Part shown: positions 9,691-17,419 of the stretch, piece after piece
How positions within the stretch are numbered: the stretch's first letter is position 1
Layout of the letters: every line of letters begins with the position of its first letter
Assembly (NCBI GenBank): GCA_022708055.1
Contig: JAKIZK010000010.1
Location: 1 to 43,582, forward strand
From: Bacteroidota bacterium
GTDB lineage: Bacteria; Bacteroidota; Bacteroidia; Chitinophagales; Chitinophagaceae
Direction of reading: 5' to 3'
Length of the DNA stretch: 43,582 nucleotides
The notes under the pieces: model-generated
Database searches by the model: none
What the model was told of the DNA's origin: nothing
What the model saw: the letters and a program-made list of their open reading frames with translations, nothing else
Position numbers and translations under genes: made by a program

Positions 9691-10383
9691 ATGATTGATC
9701 TTTTACAAATTGCAGAAAATGTAACCCAGGTGGTAAAACATGTTGCTGCTGACAGAAACGGAGACGGACATATCAGTTTTGGAGAATTAATAATGGCGGG
9801 AGGATGGTTGATGATTCCTATTGGCATTATGCTGGCTTTAGCTGTTTACTTCTTTGCAGAAAGAGTATTAGCCATCAAAGCTGCTTCTAAGATTGATGAC
9901 AATTTTATGAACATCATTCGTGATAATATTGTGAGCGGAAATATTTCAGCCGCCAGAAGTTTTGCAAAAAATACCAACAATCCTGTAGCACGGGTAGTAG
10001 ATAAAGGCATTCAACGAATTGGTAAGCCCATCGACAGTATTGAAAAAAGTATGGAGAATGTTGCCACTTTGGAAATGTACAAATTAGAAAAAAATCTGGG
10101 CGTACTTTCTATTGTAGCAAAGGCAGCACCCATTTTCGGGTTTGTGGGTACACTGGTGGGTATGATGCAGTTGTTTTCCGGTATCAAAGATTCAGGATTT
10201 GACCTGGGCGATTTGGCCGGTGGTATATATACCAAATTAATCACATCTATTACCGGATTGATGATAGGCTTAGCCGCATATTTCGCTTACAATTATCTGA
10301 ATACTAAAATTGATAAAGTTGCCAATCGTATGGAAGCGGCATCATCCGATTTTCTGGATATACTTCAGGAGCCTACCCGCTAA
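9691..10383 (+). CDS. exbB: ExbB/MotA/TolQ-type proton channel protein with EF-hand loop
   Basis: A 230-residue inner-membrane protein expected to form, with ExbD, a proton-driven motor that energises outer-membrane transport. The first transmembrane helix is at about residues 36-60 (GGWLMIPIGIMLALAVYF); the family core follows (LSIVAKAAPIFGFVGTLVGMMQLF and ITSITGLMIGLAAYFAYNYL). Oddly, residues 21-32 read DRNGDGHISFGE, a textbook EF-hand calcium loop (D1, N3, D5, G6, I8, E12), in the N-terminal segment that lies in the periplasm in ExbB/TolQ proteins. ExbD follows 93 bp later; no TonB gene is present here. Function as a channel is secure from the fold; calcium binding is inferred. Confidence 0.9.
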   Translation: MIDLLQIAENVTQVVKHVAADRNGDGHISFGELIMAGGWLMIPIGIMLALAVYFFAERVLAIKAASKIDDNFMNIIRDNIVSGNISAARSFAKNTNNPVARVVDKGIQRIGKPIDSIEKSMENVATLEMYKLEKNLGVLSIVAKAAPIFGFVGTLVGMMQLFSGIKDSGFDLGDLAGGIYTKLITSITGLMIGLAAYFAYNYLNTKIDKVANRMEAASSDFLDILQEPTR

Positions 10384-10476
10384 AACCAGATAACCATGAA
10401 ATGAGCCATAGAAACTGACATATCTTTTTTTTATGGCGAATAACATGGAGCAAATTCATCAAACAAAACAGAACAC

Positions 10477-10878
10477 ATGAAACTCAGAAAAAAACATAAA
10501 CAAGAGACGGAGATATTTACCGATACCCTGGTGGACATCCTCTTTATCGGTATGATGTTCTTTATGATAGTGGCGGCTACACATACATTGAAGATGATGA
10601 AACTAAACAATCCGAGAGCCTCCAGCGATACGAAAACAAATCAGAAAAATATTGCCGTTTCGGTAGATAAAGACCAGAATTTTTACATCGGTAAAACCAA
10701 AGTGGCAAACGAACATTTTGATTCATTGCTTCATCAGGAAATATTAAAATACAAACAATTAGTAGATACGCCATCAGTTATCATAAATGCAGATACTGCC
10801 GCTTATTATGGTGAAGTGTTCCGAATCATGCGTATAGCAAAAAAAGATACAGCTAAAGTAGTGGCTATTGTAAAATAA
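10477..10878 (+). CDS. exbD: ExbD/TolR family biopolymer transport protein
   Basis: A 133-residue partner of the preceding ExbB. A short cytosolic N-terminus is followed by a single transmembrane helix (about residues 17-37) with the conserved acidic residue D20 in DTLVDILFIGMMFF, which carries protons in ExbD/TolR. The rest is the periplasmic domain (IAVSVDKDQNFYIGK ... VIINADTAAYYGEVFRIM), which normally binds peptidoglycan or TonB. Only one ExbD is present, whereas many Bacteroidota carry two in a row. Confidence 0.9.
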   Translation: MKLRKKHKQETEIFTDTLVDILFIGMMFFMIVAATHTLKMMKLNNPRASSDTKTNQKNIAVSVDKDQNFYIGKTKVANEHFDSLLHQEILKYKQLVDTPSVIINADTAAYYGEVFRIMRIAKKDTAKVVAIVK

Positions 10879-10880
10879 GT

Positions 10881-10913
10881 TTTGATTTCAAAATAAAGGT
10901 TAGACTATTTTTG
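10881..10913 (+). promoter_or_regulatory. Bacteroidota-type promoter for the epimerase gene
   Basis: TTTG at 10881-10884 and TATTTTTG at 10906-10913 are spaced by 21 nt, matching the TTTG / N19-21 / TAnnTTTG consensus. The -7 box ends only 4 nt before the ATG at 10918, so the transcript would be leaderless or nearly so. Confidence 0.6.
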
Positions 10914-10917
10914 CTGC

Positions 10918-11943
10918 ATGAAAGTTTCATATCATATCCATCAATTAGCATTTAAGTATCCATTTACCATTTCTAAAGGCACCAAAACACATCAACCTAC
11001 TTTTGTAGTTGAACTGGAGCACATGGGCCTGAAAGGTTATGGTGAAGCCTGTGCCATTGCATACTATAATATTCCGGTTGAGAAAATGCAGGCTGATCTG
11101 GAAGCCAGAAAACAAATGGTAGAAAAATTTGCATTTACCGACCCTGAAAGATACTGGCATTACCTGCATCACTTGTTCCCCAAAAATAATTTTCTGGTCT
11201 GTGCTTTAGACATTGCCGGTTGGGATTTATTCGGCAAACTCAGAAATAAAAAACTGTACGAACTCTGGGGCGGCGATATTTCAAAGAATCCCTTGACAGA
11301 TTATACCATAGGTATTGACAATATTGATACGATGGTTGCCAAAATGAAAGAAAAACCCTGGCCCATCTATAAAATAAAAGTGGGTACATCCGACGATCTG
11401 GGAATTGTAAAAGCATTGCGTGAGCATACCCATGCTGTATTGAGAGTTGATGCAAATGCGGCCTGGGATTTGGAAACAGCACTTGCTCTGATTCCAAAAC
11501 TTAAAGAACTGGGTGTTGAATTGGTAGAACAACCACTGGCAAAAGACAACTGGGAAGGGATGAAGGTATTGTACAAAGAATCATCCCTGCCATTATACGC
11601 CGATGAAGCTTGTGTAGAAGAAGAAGATGTTGAAAAATGTATTGGCCATTTTCATGGCATTAATATTAAGCTTACAAAATGCAGCGGCATTACACCTGCC
11701 AGAAGAATGATAACCCATGCCCGCAAAGCCGGGTTAAAAGTAATGGTAGGTTGTATGAACGAATCAACTATTGGTTCGGCCGCAATTGCCCATTTACTTC
11801 CTTTTATCGACCATGTGGATATGGATGGGCCTTTGTTGCTCGCCGAAGATCTGGCAACGGGTATTGAATATGATTTTGGAAAAATAGGATATAGTCAAAA
11901 GCCCGGGCTGGGAATTGAATATAAAGGCCTGTTTCAAAAATAA
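10918..11943 (+). CDS. dipeptide epimerase (enolase superfamily)
   Basis: A 341-residue enzyme of the muconate-lactonising/dipeptide-epimerase branch, which interconverts L- and D-residues in dipeptides such as L-Ala-D-Glu released from peptidoglycan. The catalytic and metal residues are visible: lysine in YKIKVG, metal ligands in RVDANAAW, LVEQP and YADEA, second lysine in NIKLTKCSG, plus the family marker HVDMDGP for binding the dipeptide amino group and CMNESTIGSAA. The Ala/Glu preference is assumed from the commonest family members; related Bacteroidota enzymes can prefer other dipeptides. It has its own promoter and ends at a terminator that is duplicated (see 11942-12004). Confidence 0.9.
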   Translation: MKVSYHIHQLAFKYPFTISKGTKTHQPTFVVELEHMGLKGYGEACAIAYYNIPVEKMQADLEARKQMVEKFAFTDPERYWHYLHHLFPKNNFLVCALDIAGWDLFGKLRNKKLYELWGGDISKNPLTDYTIGIDNIDTMVAKMKEKPWPIYKIKVGTSDDLGIVKALREHTHAVLRVDANAAWDLETALALIPKLKELGVELVEQPLAKDNWEGMKVLYKESSLPLYADEACVEEEDVEKCIGHFHGINIKLTKCSGITPARRMITHARKAGLKVMVGCMNESTIGSAAIAHLLPFIDHVDMDGPLLLAEDLATGIEYDFGKIGYSQKPGLGIEYKGLFQK

Positions 11944-12004
11944 ACAAACCACATTTCCCTTTGCACAAAAAAAATCACACAGCTAAAATGAAACTGTGTG
12001 ATTT
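11942..12004. repeat. 62-bp direct repeat, copy A (terminator hairpin)
   Basis: Positions 11942-12003 match 13219-13280 at 59 of 62 bases. The core is an 11-bp stem (11972-11982 with 11994-12004) with loop CTAAAATGAAA. This copy overlaps the epimerase stop codon and lacks the T-tract that follows copy B, so it would terminate less well on the plus strand. Confidence 0.85.
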
Positions 12005-12256
12005 AGCCGAAGCAGGAGTTCTGTAAAAGCATCACGCTGCTGTTGGTCTAGTGTTTGGTTAGGTGTGCAGGCAAACCACAACGAATACAAACCCATATCG
12101 TACCGGAGTTTATCAGTAAACGGTTTCAAAATTGGGTAAGGGTAAATGAGGTTGAATGAAAATGGTACCTCTTGGCAAGAATTAGATTTGAAAATTGGTA
12201 GAATTTATCATTGGAAATTTGAAGATTGCCAAGAGTAAAAATTAAGCACGGCTTAT
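12005..12256. other. non-coding stretch inside the island, left arm
   Basis: No gene is supported here. Two things are visible. First, 12013-12065 resembles 13017-13070 at roughly 70%, extending the border duplication in decayed form (GCAG, GTTC, GTAAAA, GCTGTTG blocks in the same order). Second, a 10-bp inverted repeat, CTCTTGGCAA at 12169-12178 and its complement at 12226-12235, bounds 47 bp of AT-rich sequence; this could be a remnant of a small mobile element or a weak stem-loop. Confidence 0.5.
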
Positions 12257-12463
12257 TTAGTCCAAATCGTTTTTATCCAATCCGGCTTGTTTAATGATAG
12301 CAAGGAAAGTACCTTTTTTCATATTCTTACCACCGTGTACAGGCACAATAACCGTTTTATTGGTAACGGGGTTGTGATAGAGTTGATGCGAACCTTTGGC
12401 ACGTTTAAAAATATATCCGTTGTATTCTAAAAATTTTATCAGTCGCTTTGGGCTAAGGTTCAT
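12257..12463 (-). CDS. hicA: HicA toxin (mRNA interferase)
   Basis: A 68-residue type II toxin that cleaves mRNA when free of its antitoxin. It has the double-stranded-RNA-binding-like HicA fold, with the catalytic histidine H26 in KRAKGSHQLYHN and the C-terminal helix motif GTFLAIIKQAGLD. The length is typical and nothing essential appears missing. The ATG overlaps the hicB stop codon by 4 nt (ATGA type), so translation is coupled, with the antitoxin first. Confidence 0.93.
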   Translation of the reverse strand: MNLSPKRLIKFLEYNGYIFKRAKGSHQLYHNPVTNKTVIVPVHGGKNMKKGTFLAIIKQAGLDKNDLD

Positions 12464-12684
12464 ACTACTTCAAGGTTTAAAGAGTATTCCAACGTATTGC
12501 TATCATCGGGTATGGCTTCGCCTCTTTCCTGCAATTCTTCAATATACAGTTCAATTGCTTCTTTTGCCATAGCAATAGCTTCGTCCACATTTTCGCCATA
12601 GGTAATACAACCCGGTAACGCAGGAACAGTAACCGTAAAACCTCCTTCGGTTTCTTTGTGTAAATGAATTTTATATGTGTACAT
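12460..12684 (-). CDS. hicB: HicB antitoxin (short, single domain)
   Basis: A 74-residue antitoxin with the partly degraded RNase H-like HicB fold: FTVTVPALPGCITYGENVDE, then the helix AIAMAKEAIELYIEEL. The ATG at 12684 is preferred over a TTG four codons earlier, because it directly follows the stop of the upstream xre reading frame (1 nt gap). No HTH or ribbon-helix-helix DNA-binding tail follows the HicB domain; the chain ends at LNLEVV. In such short forms repression must come from another protein, and the xre gene upstream is the obvious candidate. Confidence 0.92.
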   Translation of the reverse strand: MYTYKIHLHKETEGGFTVTVPALPGCITYGENVDEAIAMAKEAIELYIEELQERGEAIPDDSNTLEYSLNLEVV

Positions 12685-12685
12685 A

Positions 12686-12951
12686 TTATTGAGCAATTAA
12701 AGTTTGTAAATTATCCTTCATCCGCATATTAGTTAACTCCAAATCAATCATTTTGAATAAGGCTTTTTTAATTCAGAAGCCAATTTTCCTAAAGTAGATA
12801 TGGAAGGTTCTACTTTTCCATATTCAATTCGTCAGCATTGACCTTGTGGCACAACTGAATCTGCGCACACTTCTTTTTGAGAAAGGTGCTTTATATCTCT
12901 CAAGCGCCTTATATTCTTAGCGATTAACGCTACTGTCTGTTTCAAAATCAC
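12686..12951 (-). pseudogene. decayed XRE-family regulator upstream of hicBA
   Basis: Reading the minus strand from a GTG at 12951 gives a Cro/C1-type helix-turn-helix: AKNIRRLRDIKHLSQKEVCA, then RIEYGKVEPSISTLGKLASE. It is broken twice: an in-frame TGA at 12832-12834, where homologues usually have a serine, and a one-base loss, most simply in the A-run around 12766-12771. Restoring one A gives a tail ALFKMIDLELTNMRMKDN and a TAA at 12686-12688, one nt before hicB. The normal arrangement was thus xre-hicB-hicA. A homopolymer sequencing error could explain the frameshift but not the nonsense codon. Confidence 0.75.
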
Positions 12952-12964
12952 TGAAATTATACAG

Positions 12965-12995
12965 TAAAGTTAATAAAATTGCTATTTAGTTGCAA
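12965..12995 (-). promoter_or_regulatory. promoter of the xre-hicB-hicA unit
   Basis: On the minus strand TTG (12995-12993), a 20-nt spacer and TAACTTTA (12972-12965) fit the Bacteroidota -33/-7 consensus with one mismatch. The -7 box is 13 nt before the GTG of the decayed xre gene. Confidence 0.5.
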
Positions 12996-13218
12996 CGAAA
13001 AATATTTTTATGAACCATTGCAGATGTTCAGTAAAAACAGCACGTCGCTGTTGTTCTTGTGTGTGGATATTGCAGCACAGACAAAAGACCAACCAGGGCT
13101 AATAAAATGAGCCTCCACATAAACAACGAAACTGGATTACCAAACATTGGGATACCATTGATGACATCAAATACCCATTCATTTACCTATCGCCATAGCT
13201 ATATTGAACTTTTGGGAA
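12996..13218. other. non-coding stretch inside the island, right arm
   Basis: No gene is supported between the island promoter and repeat copy B. The only structure seen is the decayed similarity of 13017-13070 to 12013-12065, including a small hairpin AACAGC-ACGTC-GCTGTT (13036-13052). An open frame starting at a GTG at 13059 runs into the terminator repeat and has no family features. Confidence 0.45.
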
Positions 13219-13291
13219 AAACTAACCACATTTTCATTTGCACAAAAAAAATCACACAGCTAAAATGAAACTGTGTGATTATTTTTTTTTT
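13219..13291. repeat. 62-bp direct repeat, copy B (intact bidirectional terminator)
   Basis: This is the second copy of the repeat at 11942-12003. The stem (13250-13259 with 13271-13280) is followed on the plus strand by ten T (13282-13291) and, read on the minus strand, also by a T-run (complement of 13243-13250). It would terminate both the island and the M13 peptidase gene arriving from the right, and probably was the original terminator of the dipeptide epimerase gene. Confidence 0.85.
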
Positions 13292-13303
13292 CAGAAAAAA
13301 TCT

Positions 13304-15349
13304 TTACCAGATTCTTACTCTTAAACTATCGGCACGGTACATCTTGTCGCCGGGCTTTATATTGAAGGTGGTATAAAACTCATCTACATCTTCAAACGGG
13401 CCTATTACACGATATTTGGCCGGTGAATGTACATCTGTTAATAATTGATTTTTCAATTGCTCCTCACGGGTATGCCCCAGCCAACCCAATGCATATCCCA
13501 TAAAATATCGTTGCATGGGCGTAAGACCTGCTTTATTTTTATTTGCTTTATACTCCTCTGTTTGTTTATATGCATCTATTCCTAAAAGAATACCGCCCAG
13601 GTCAGCAATGTTTTCTCCGGTTGTTGCTTTACCGTTTATGCGATAACCGGAAACAGGTTCGTAATCGTCAAACTGTTTAATAATCACATTTGCTCTTTTC
13701 TTAAATGCTTCTTCATCTTTAGCAGTCCACCAGCTTACGAGATTTCCTTTGGCATCAAATTGCCGGCCTTCATCATCAAAACCATGCGTAATTTCATGTC
13801 CAATGGTGGAGGCTCCTGCATAGCCATAAACAACGGCATCATCCAGCTCCTCATCTCTATATCCGGGCACAGTAAAAATGCCGGCGGGTAATACAATTTC
13901 GTTGTTGGATGGATTGTAATATGCATTATAGGTTTGTGGTGTCATTTCCCACTCATCTCTGTTTACCGGTTTGCCCAGTTTATTCATTTCATATTCATGC
14001 CACCATTTACGTGCATTCATTAAATTTTGCGCATAACTTTCTTTTCCAATTTCCATACTACTGAAGTCTTTCCATTTGTCAGGATAGCCCACTTTCTTTT
14101 TAATGGCAGCCAGTTTTGCAAAGGCTTTTTGCTTGGTGCTGTCGCTCATCCAGGTCAGTTTTTCAATTCTGGTTTTTAATGCACCACGTATTGCTTCTAC
14201 CAGATCTTCGTATCGATTTTTGGTTTTTTCATTAAAAAATTCTTTTACATAAAGTTTTCCCAGCATTTCTCCCATAGCACCTTCTTCAGCATTGATTACT
14301 CTTTTCCATCTGGGTCTTCTTTCTTTTGCACCACTAAACAGTTTTCCAAATTCAAACGCAGCAATCCCATATTTTTCGGGCAATGCTCCTGAAAAATCAC
14401 TGATCAGGTTAAATTTCAAATAGCTCTTCCAGTCGGCCAATGGAGTAGTTTTTAATTCATTGTCCAATGCTTTAAAAAACTCGGGCTGACCAACGATAAT
14501 TGAGTCAATTCCTTTTACACCGGTAACATTAAGATAATTAGCCCAATCAATGGAAGCATTCATCCTGCTCAAATCGTTTATGGCCATTTTATTATAATTC
14601 GCATAAGGATCACGCAGGTCTTCCAGTTTTCTGCTGGCCTTTGCCAACTTTATTTCCAAAGCCAGAATGTTTTTAGCAGCACTCGCTGCGGCATTGGGTT
14701 CATCGCCCGCCATAGTTAATATATCAGTAATATATTTTTGATATTGAGTACGAATGTTATTAGTTGTGCTGTCATTTTTAAAATAGTATTCTCTTTCAGG
14801 CAGGCCCAAACCGCCTTGCCATAGTTTGTAAGTCATTACTTCACTATTCTTGTCATCTTGTGTTACAAAATCTGAAAACAAAGTACTGGAACCTATTTTT
14901 TTCAAATCAGCTACAGTTGCTACCAGAGATTTTACATCCGTAATTGCATTTATTTTATCAAGATAAGATTGTAATGGTTTTAATCCATCGGCTTCTATTT
15001 TGGCACTGTCCATTCCCATTGACCAGAAGTTGCCAATTTTTTGTTCATCACTTCCTTTTGCTGCTTTTGCGGCAGCTGATTTCTCTGATATTTCACGCAA
15101 TCTTTTTAAATTTTCTTCAATTACCAGGTTGCCAATACCCCATGATGACTGATCGGCAGGAATCGGATTTTTCTTTATCCATCCACCATTGGCATATTCA
15201 AAAATATCTTCACCCGGACTCACGGTAGTATCCATATTTGCTGCCAGTACATCCATCTTATCACTATCAGTTCCCGATTTTTTTGTTTTGCAAGATGCTA
15301 ACACGAAAAGGATTGTGCCGGCAAATGAAATAAAATGTTTGAGCTTCAT
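13304..15349 (-). CDS. M13-family (neprilysin/PepO-like) metallopeptidase lipoprotein
   Basis: A 681-residue zinc endopeptidase anchored in the envelope. The signal peptide ends in a lipobox with C20 (LFVLASC). The N-terminal M13 domain spans roughly residues 45-430 and the catalytic domain the rest. The zinc motif is HEITHGFDDEGRQFD (around residue 517), the third ligand is in GENIADLGG (around 578), and NAYYNPSNNEIVLPAG is the substrate-binding strand typical of the family; all key residues are intact. These enzymes cut peptides of a few kDa at hydrophobic positions. It is transcribed alone and shares its terminator with the island. Confidence 0.95.
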   Translation of the reverse strand: MKLKHFISFAGTILFVLASCKTKKSGTDSDKMDVLAANMDTTVSPGEDIFEYANGGWIKKNPIPADQSSWGIGNLVIEENLKRLREISEKSAAAKAAKGSDEQKIGNFWSMGMDSAKIEADGLKPLQSYLDKINAITDVKSLVATVADLKKIGSSTLFSDFVTQDDKNSEVMTYKLWQGGLGLPEREYYFKNDSTTNNIRTQYQKYITDILTMAGDEPNAAASAAKNILALEIKLAKASRKLEDLRDPYANYNKMAINDLSRMNASIDWANYLNVTGVKGIDSIIVGQPEFFKALDNELKTTPLADWKSYLKFNLISDFSGALPEKYGIAAFEFGKLFSGAKERRPRWKRVINAEEGAMGEMLGKLYVKEFFNEKTKNRYEDLVEAIRGALKTRIEKLTWMSDSTKQKAFAKLAAIKKKVGYPDKWKDFSSMEIGKESYAQNLMNARKWWHEYEMNKLGKPVNRDEWEMTPQTYNAYYNPSNNEIVLPAGIFTVPGYRDEELDDAVVYGYAGASTIGHEITHGFDDEGRQFDAKGNLVSWWTAKDEEAFKKRANVIIKQFDDYEPVSGYRINGKATTGENIADLGGILLGIDAYKQTEEYKANKNKAGLTPMQRYFMGYALGWLGHTREEQLKNQLLTDVHSPAKYRVIGPFEDVDEFYTTFNIKPGDKMYRADSLRVRIW

Positions 15350-15447
15350 GTTTTAAAGTTTAGGGGATTAAAAGTAAGTAAACTGAATTTGGATATAAAA
15401 AATTAATGATAGGCGGGAAAATGACAATGTATCTGCCGCTTCAGCTT

Positions 15448-15455
15448 TAACTTTG
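15448..15455 (+). promoter_or_regulatory. -7 box of the UbiD-family gene
   Basis: TAACTTTG matches TAnnTTTG exactly and ends 4 nt before the ATG at 15460, again predicting a nearly leaderless message. No convincing TTTG was found 19-21 nt upstream. Confidence 0.4.
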
Positions 15456-15459
15456 CTAT

Positions 15460-17373
15460 ATGGCATTTAAAAATCAACAGCATTTTATTGAAACACTTGA
15501 AAAAAACGGAGAGTTGCTGCGCATTCAAACCTTTGTGGATCCGCATCTTGAAATTGCAGAAATAACCGACCGCATGAGCAAACAACCGGGCGGTGGTAAG
15601 GCATTATTATTTGAAAACGCCGGCTATAACTTTCCCGTATTGATGAATGCTTATGGAAGTGAAAAAAGAATTTGCCTTGCATTAGGTGTAAATCAACTTG
15701 ATGAAATTGCGCAAGAAATTGAAGGGCTTTTCAAGTTAATTGCTTCGCCAAAAGAAAGCATTATTGATAAATTGAAATTACTGCCCAGGTTGAGTGAGTT
15801 TGCATCCTGGATGCCAAAAGTAAAAAAGGGGAGAGGTGCTTGTCAGGAAGTGGTCATGTCCACACCTGATATTACCAAACTCCCAGTTATTACCTGCTGG
15901 CCAAAGGATGGAGGACCCTTTGTTACGCTTCCCGTTATTCACACAAAAGACCCCATCACCAATACCAGAAACGTTGGTATGTATCGTATGCAGGTATTTG
16001 GCCCTGCACTTACCGGTATGCACTGGCACAAGCATAAAGTAAGTGCCAAACATTTTAATGAATATAAAAAATTGAATAAACGAATGCCGGTAGCCGTGGC
16101 ATTAGGCGGCGATCCGGTTTATGCTTATTCTGCTACTGCACCTTTGCCCGAAAATGTAGATGAATACATGCTTGCAGGTTTTCTTAGAAAAAGAAAAGTG
16201 GAATTGGTCAAATGCATCACACAACCTGAAATTGAAGTACCTGCCGATGCTGATTTTATTATTGAAGGATATGTTGATCCCGATGATGAGTTGATTTGGG
16301 AAGGACCATTTGGCGACCATACCGGTTATTATTCATTGCCCGACTGGTATCCACGTTTTCATATCACAGCCATTACTCATAAAAAAAATCCGGTTTACCC
16401 GGCCACCATCGTAGGCATACCGCCGCAGGAAGATGCCTGGCTGGGTAAGGCTACCGAAAGAATTTTTTTAGCCCCTATAAAAATGACATTGGTGCCTGAA
16501 ATTGCAGATATGGATATGCCGGTAGAAGGTGTTTTTCACAATCTGGTGATTACAAAAATTAAGAAGGACTATGCAGGTCAGGGATTAAAAGTAATGAATG
16601 CTATGTGGGGTGCCGGACAAATGATGTTTAATAAAATACTGGTGCTTGCCAGTGGCGAAATTAAGATTCAAAACTATCTGACACTTGCAAAAGAAGTTTT
16701 TAAAAACCTGAATCCGGCAACAGATATCAGTTTTTCGGCCGGCCCCATGGATGTGCTGGATCATAGTTGCAGCAAATTAGGTTTTGGTGGCAAAATGTGT
16801 ATTGACGGTACACATAAGTTTGAAGAAGAAATGGACGAACAATTTGAAGAAGTGAAAATTGACACAAGTTGGAACGAAAATTTGCTGATTCTACATTTTC
16901 CTGAAATTAAGTCGGTCAATATTTCGCTTATCAAAAATGAAATCCCTTGTTTAATTGTGGGGGTTGAAAAAAACAAAATCGGGCATATAAAAGAATTGCA
17001 TGAGCAAGTTTGTAATATGGAAACGCTGAAAGGCTTGAAAATGATTCTTTATGTTGAGCATACTGTAAATGCAGGCGATCTGGCTACTGCACTTTGGCGT
17101 TTCTGCAATAATCTGGATCCTAAAAGAGATTTTCATTTATTTAAAAAGTATAATGAAAACGGAAAATATATAGCCTGCATGGGATTGGATGGAACCCGTA
17201 AAACCAAAGAGTATGACAATTTTCAAAGAGACTGGCCTAATATCATTGTAGCGGATGATAAAACCATTACTGCCGTAGATGCAAAGTGGGATCGTTTGGG
17301 AATTGGTTCATTTATTGCATCACCTTCACTAAAATATAAAGACCAGCTTTATGGCGAAGAAGCGGCTGTGTGA
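15460..17373 (+). CDS. UbiD-family decarboxylase
   Basis: A 637-residue member of the prenylated-FMN-dependent decarboxylases, the long form often annotated as menaquinone biosynthesis decarboxylase. Conserved parts are TRNVGMYRMQVFG (with the catalytic Arg), MHWHKHK, and the acid-base glutamates in IWEGPFGDHTGYY and PPQEDAWLGKATER. The substrate is probably an aromatic or unsaturated acid; a menaquinone role is inferred and not tested. These enzymes need the cofactor made by UbiX, and no ubiX is in the window. It is followed after 46 bp by an ATP-grasp gene on the same strand. Confidence 0.88.
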   Translation: MAFKNQQHFIETLEKNGELLRIQTFVDPHLEIAEITDRMSKQPGGGKALLFENAGYNFPVLMNAYGSEKRICLALGVNQLDEIAQEIEGLFKLIASPKESIIDKLKLLPRLSEFASWMPKVKKGRGACQEVVMSTPDITKLPVITCWPKDGGPFVTLPVIHTKDPITNTRNVGMYRMQVFGPALTGMHWHKHKVSAKHFNEYKKLNKRMPVAVALGGDPVYAYSATAPLPENVDEYMLAGFLRKRKVELVKCITQPEIEVPADADFIIEGYVDPDDELIWEGPFGDHTGYYSLPDWYPRFHITAITHKKNPVYPATIVGIPPQEDAWLGKATERIFLAPIKMTLVPEIADMDMPVEGVFHNLVITKIKKDYAGQGLKVMNAMWGAGQMMFNKILVLASGEIKIQNYLTLAKEVFKNLNPATDISFSAGPMDVLDHSCSKLGFGGKMCIDGTHKFEEEMDEQFEEVKIDTSWNENLLILHFPEIKSVNISLIKNEIPCLIVGVEKNKIGHIKELHEQVCNMETLKGLKMILYVEHTVNAGDLATALWRFCNNLDPKRDFHLFKKYNENGKYIACMGLDGTRKTKEYDNFQRDWPNIIVADDKTITAVDAKWDRLGIGSFIASPSLKYKDQLYGEEAAV

Positions 17374-17419
17374 TAATCTTTCATTTCAGAATTTGATTTT
17401 TCCGATTTACATTTAAACC

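Noticed and set aside
12005..13218. Integron-type attC sites around hicBA
   Set aside because: The arms form small hairpins but lack the paired GTT/AAC core sites, and no integrase is present.
13059..13268. 69-codon frame starting at GTG
   Set aside because: It runs through repeat copy B and its hairpin, has no family features and no promoter.
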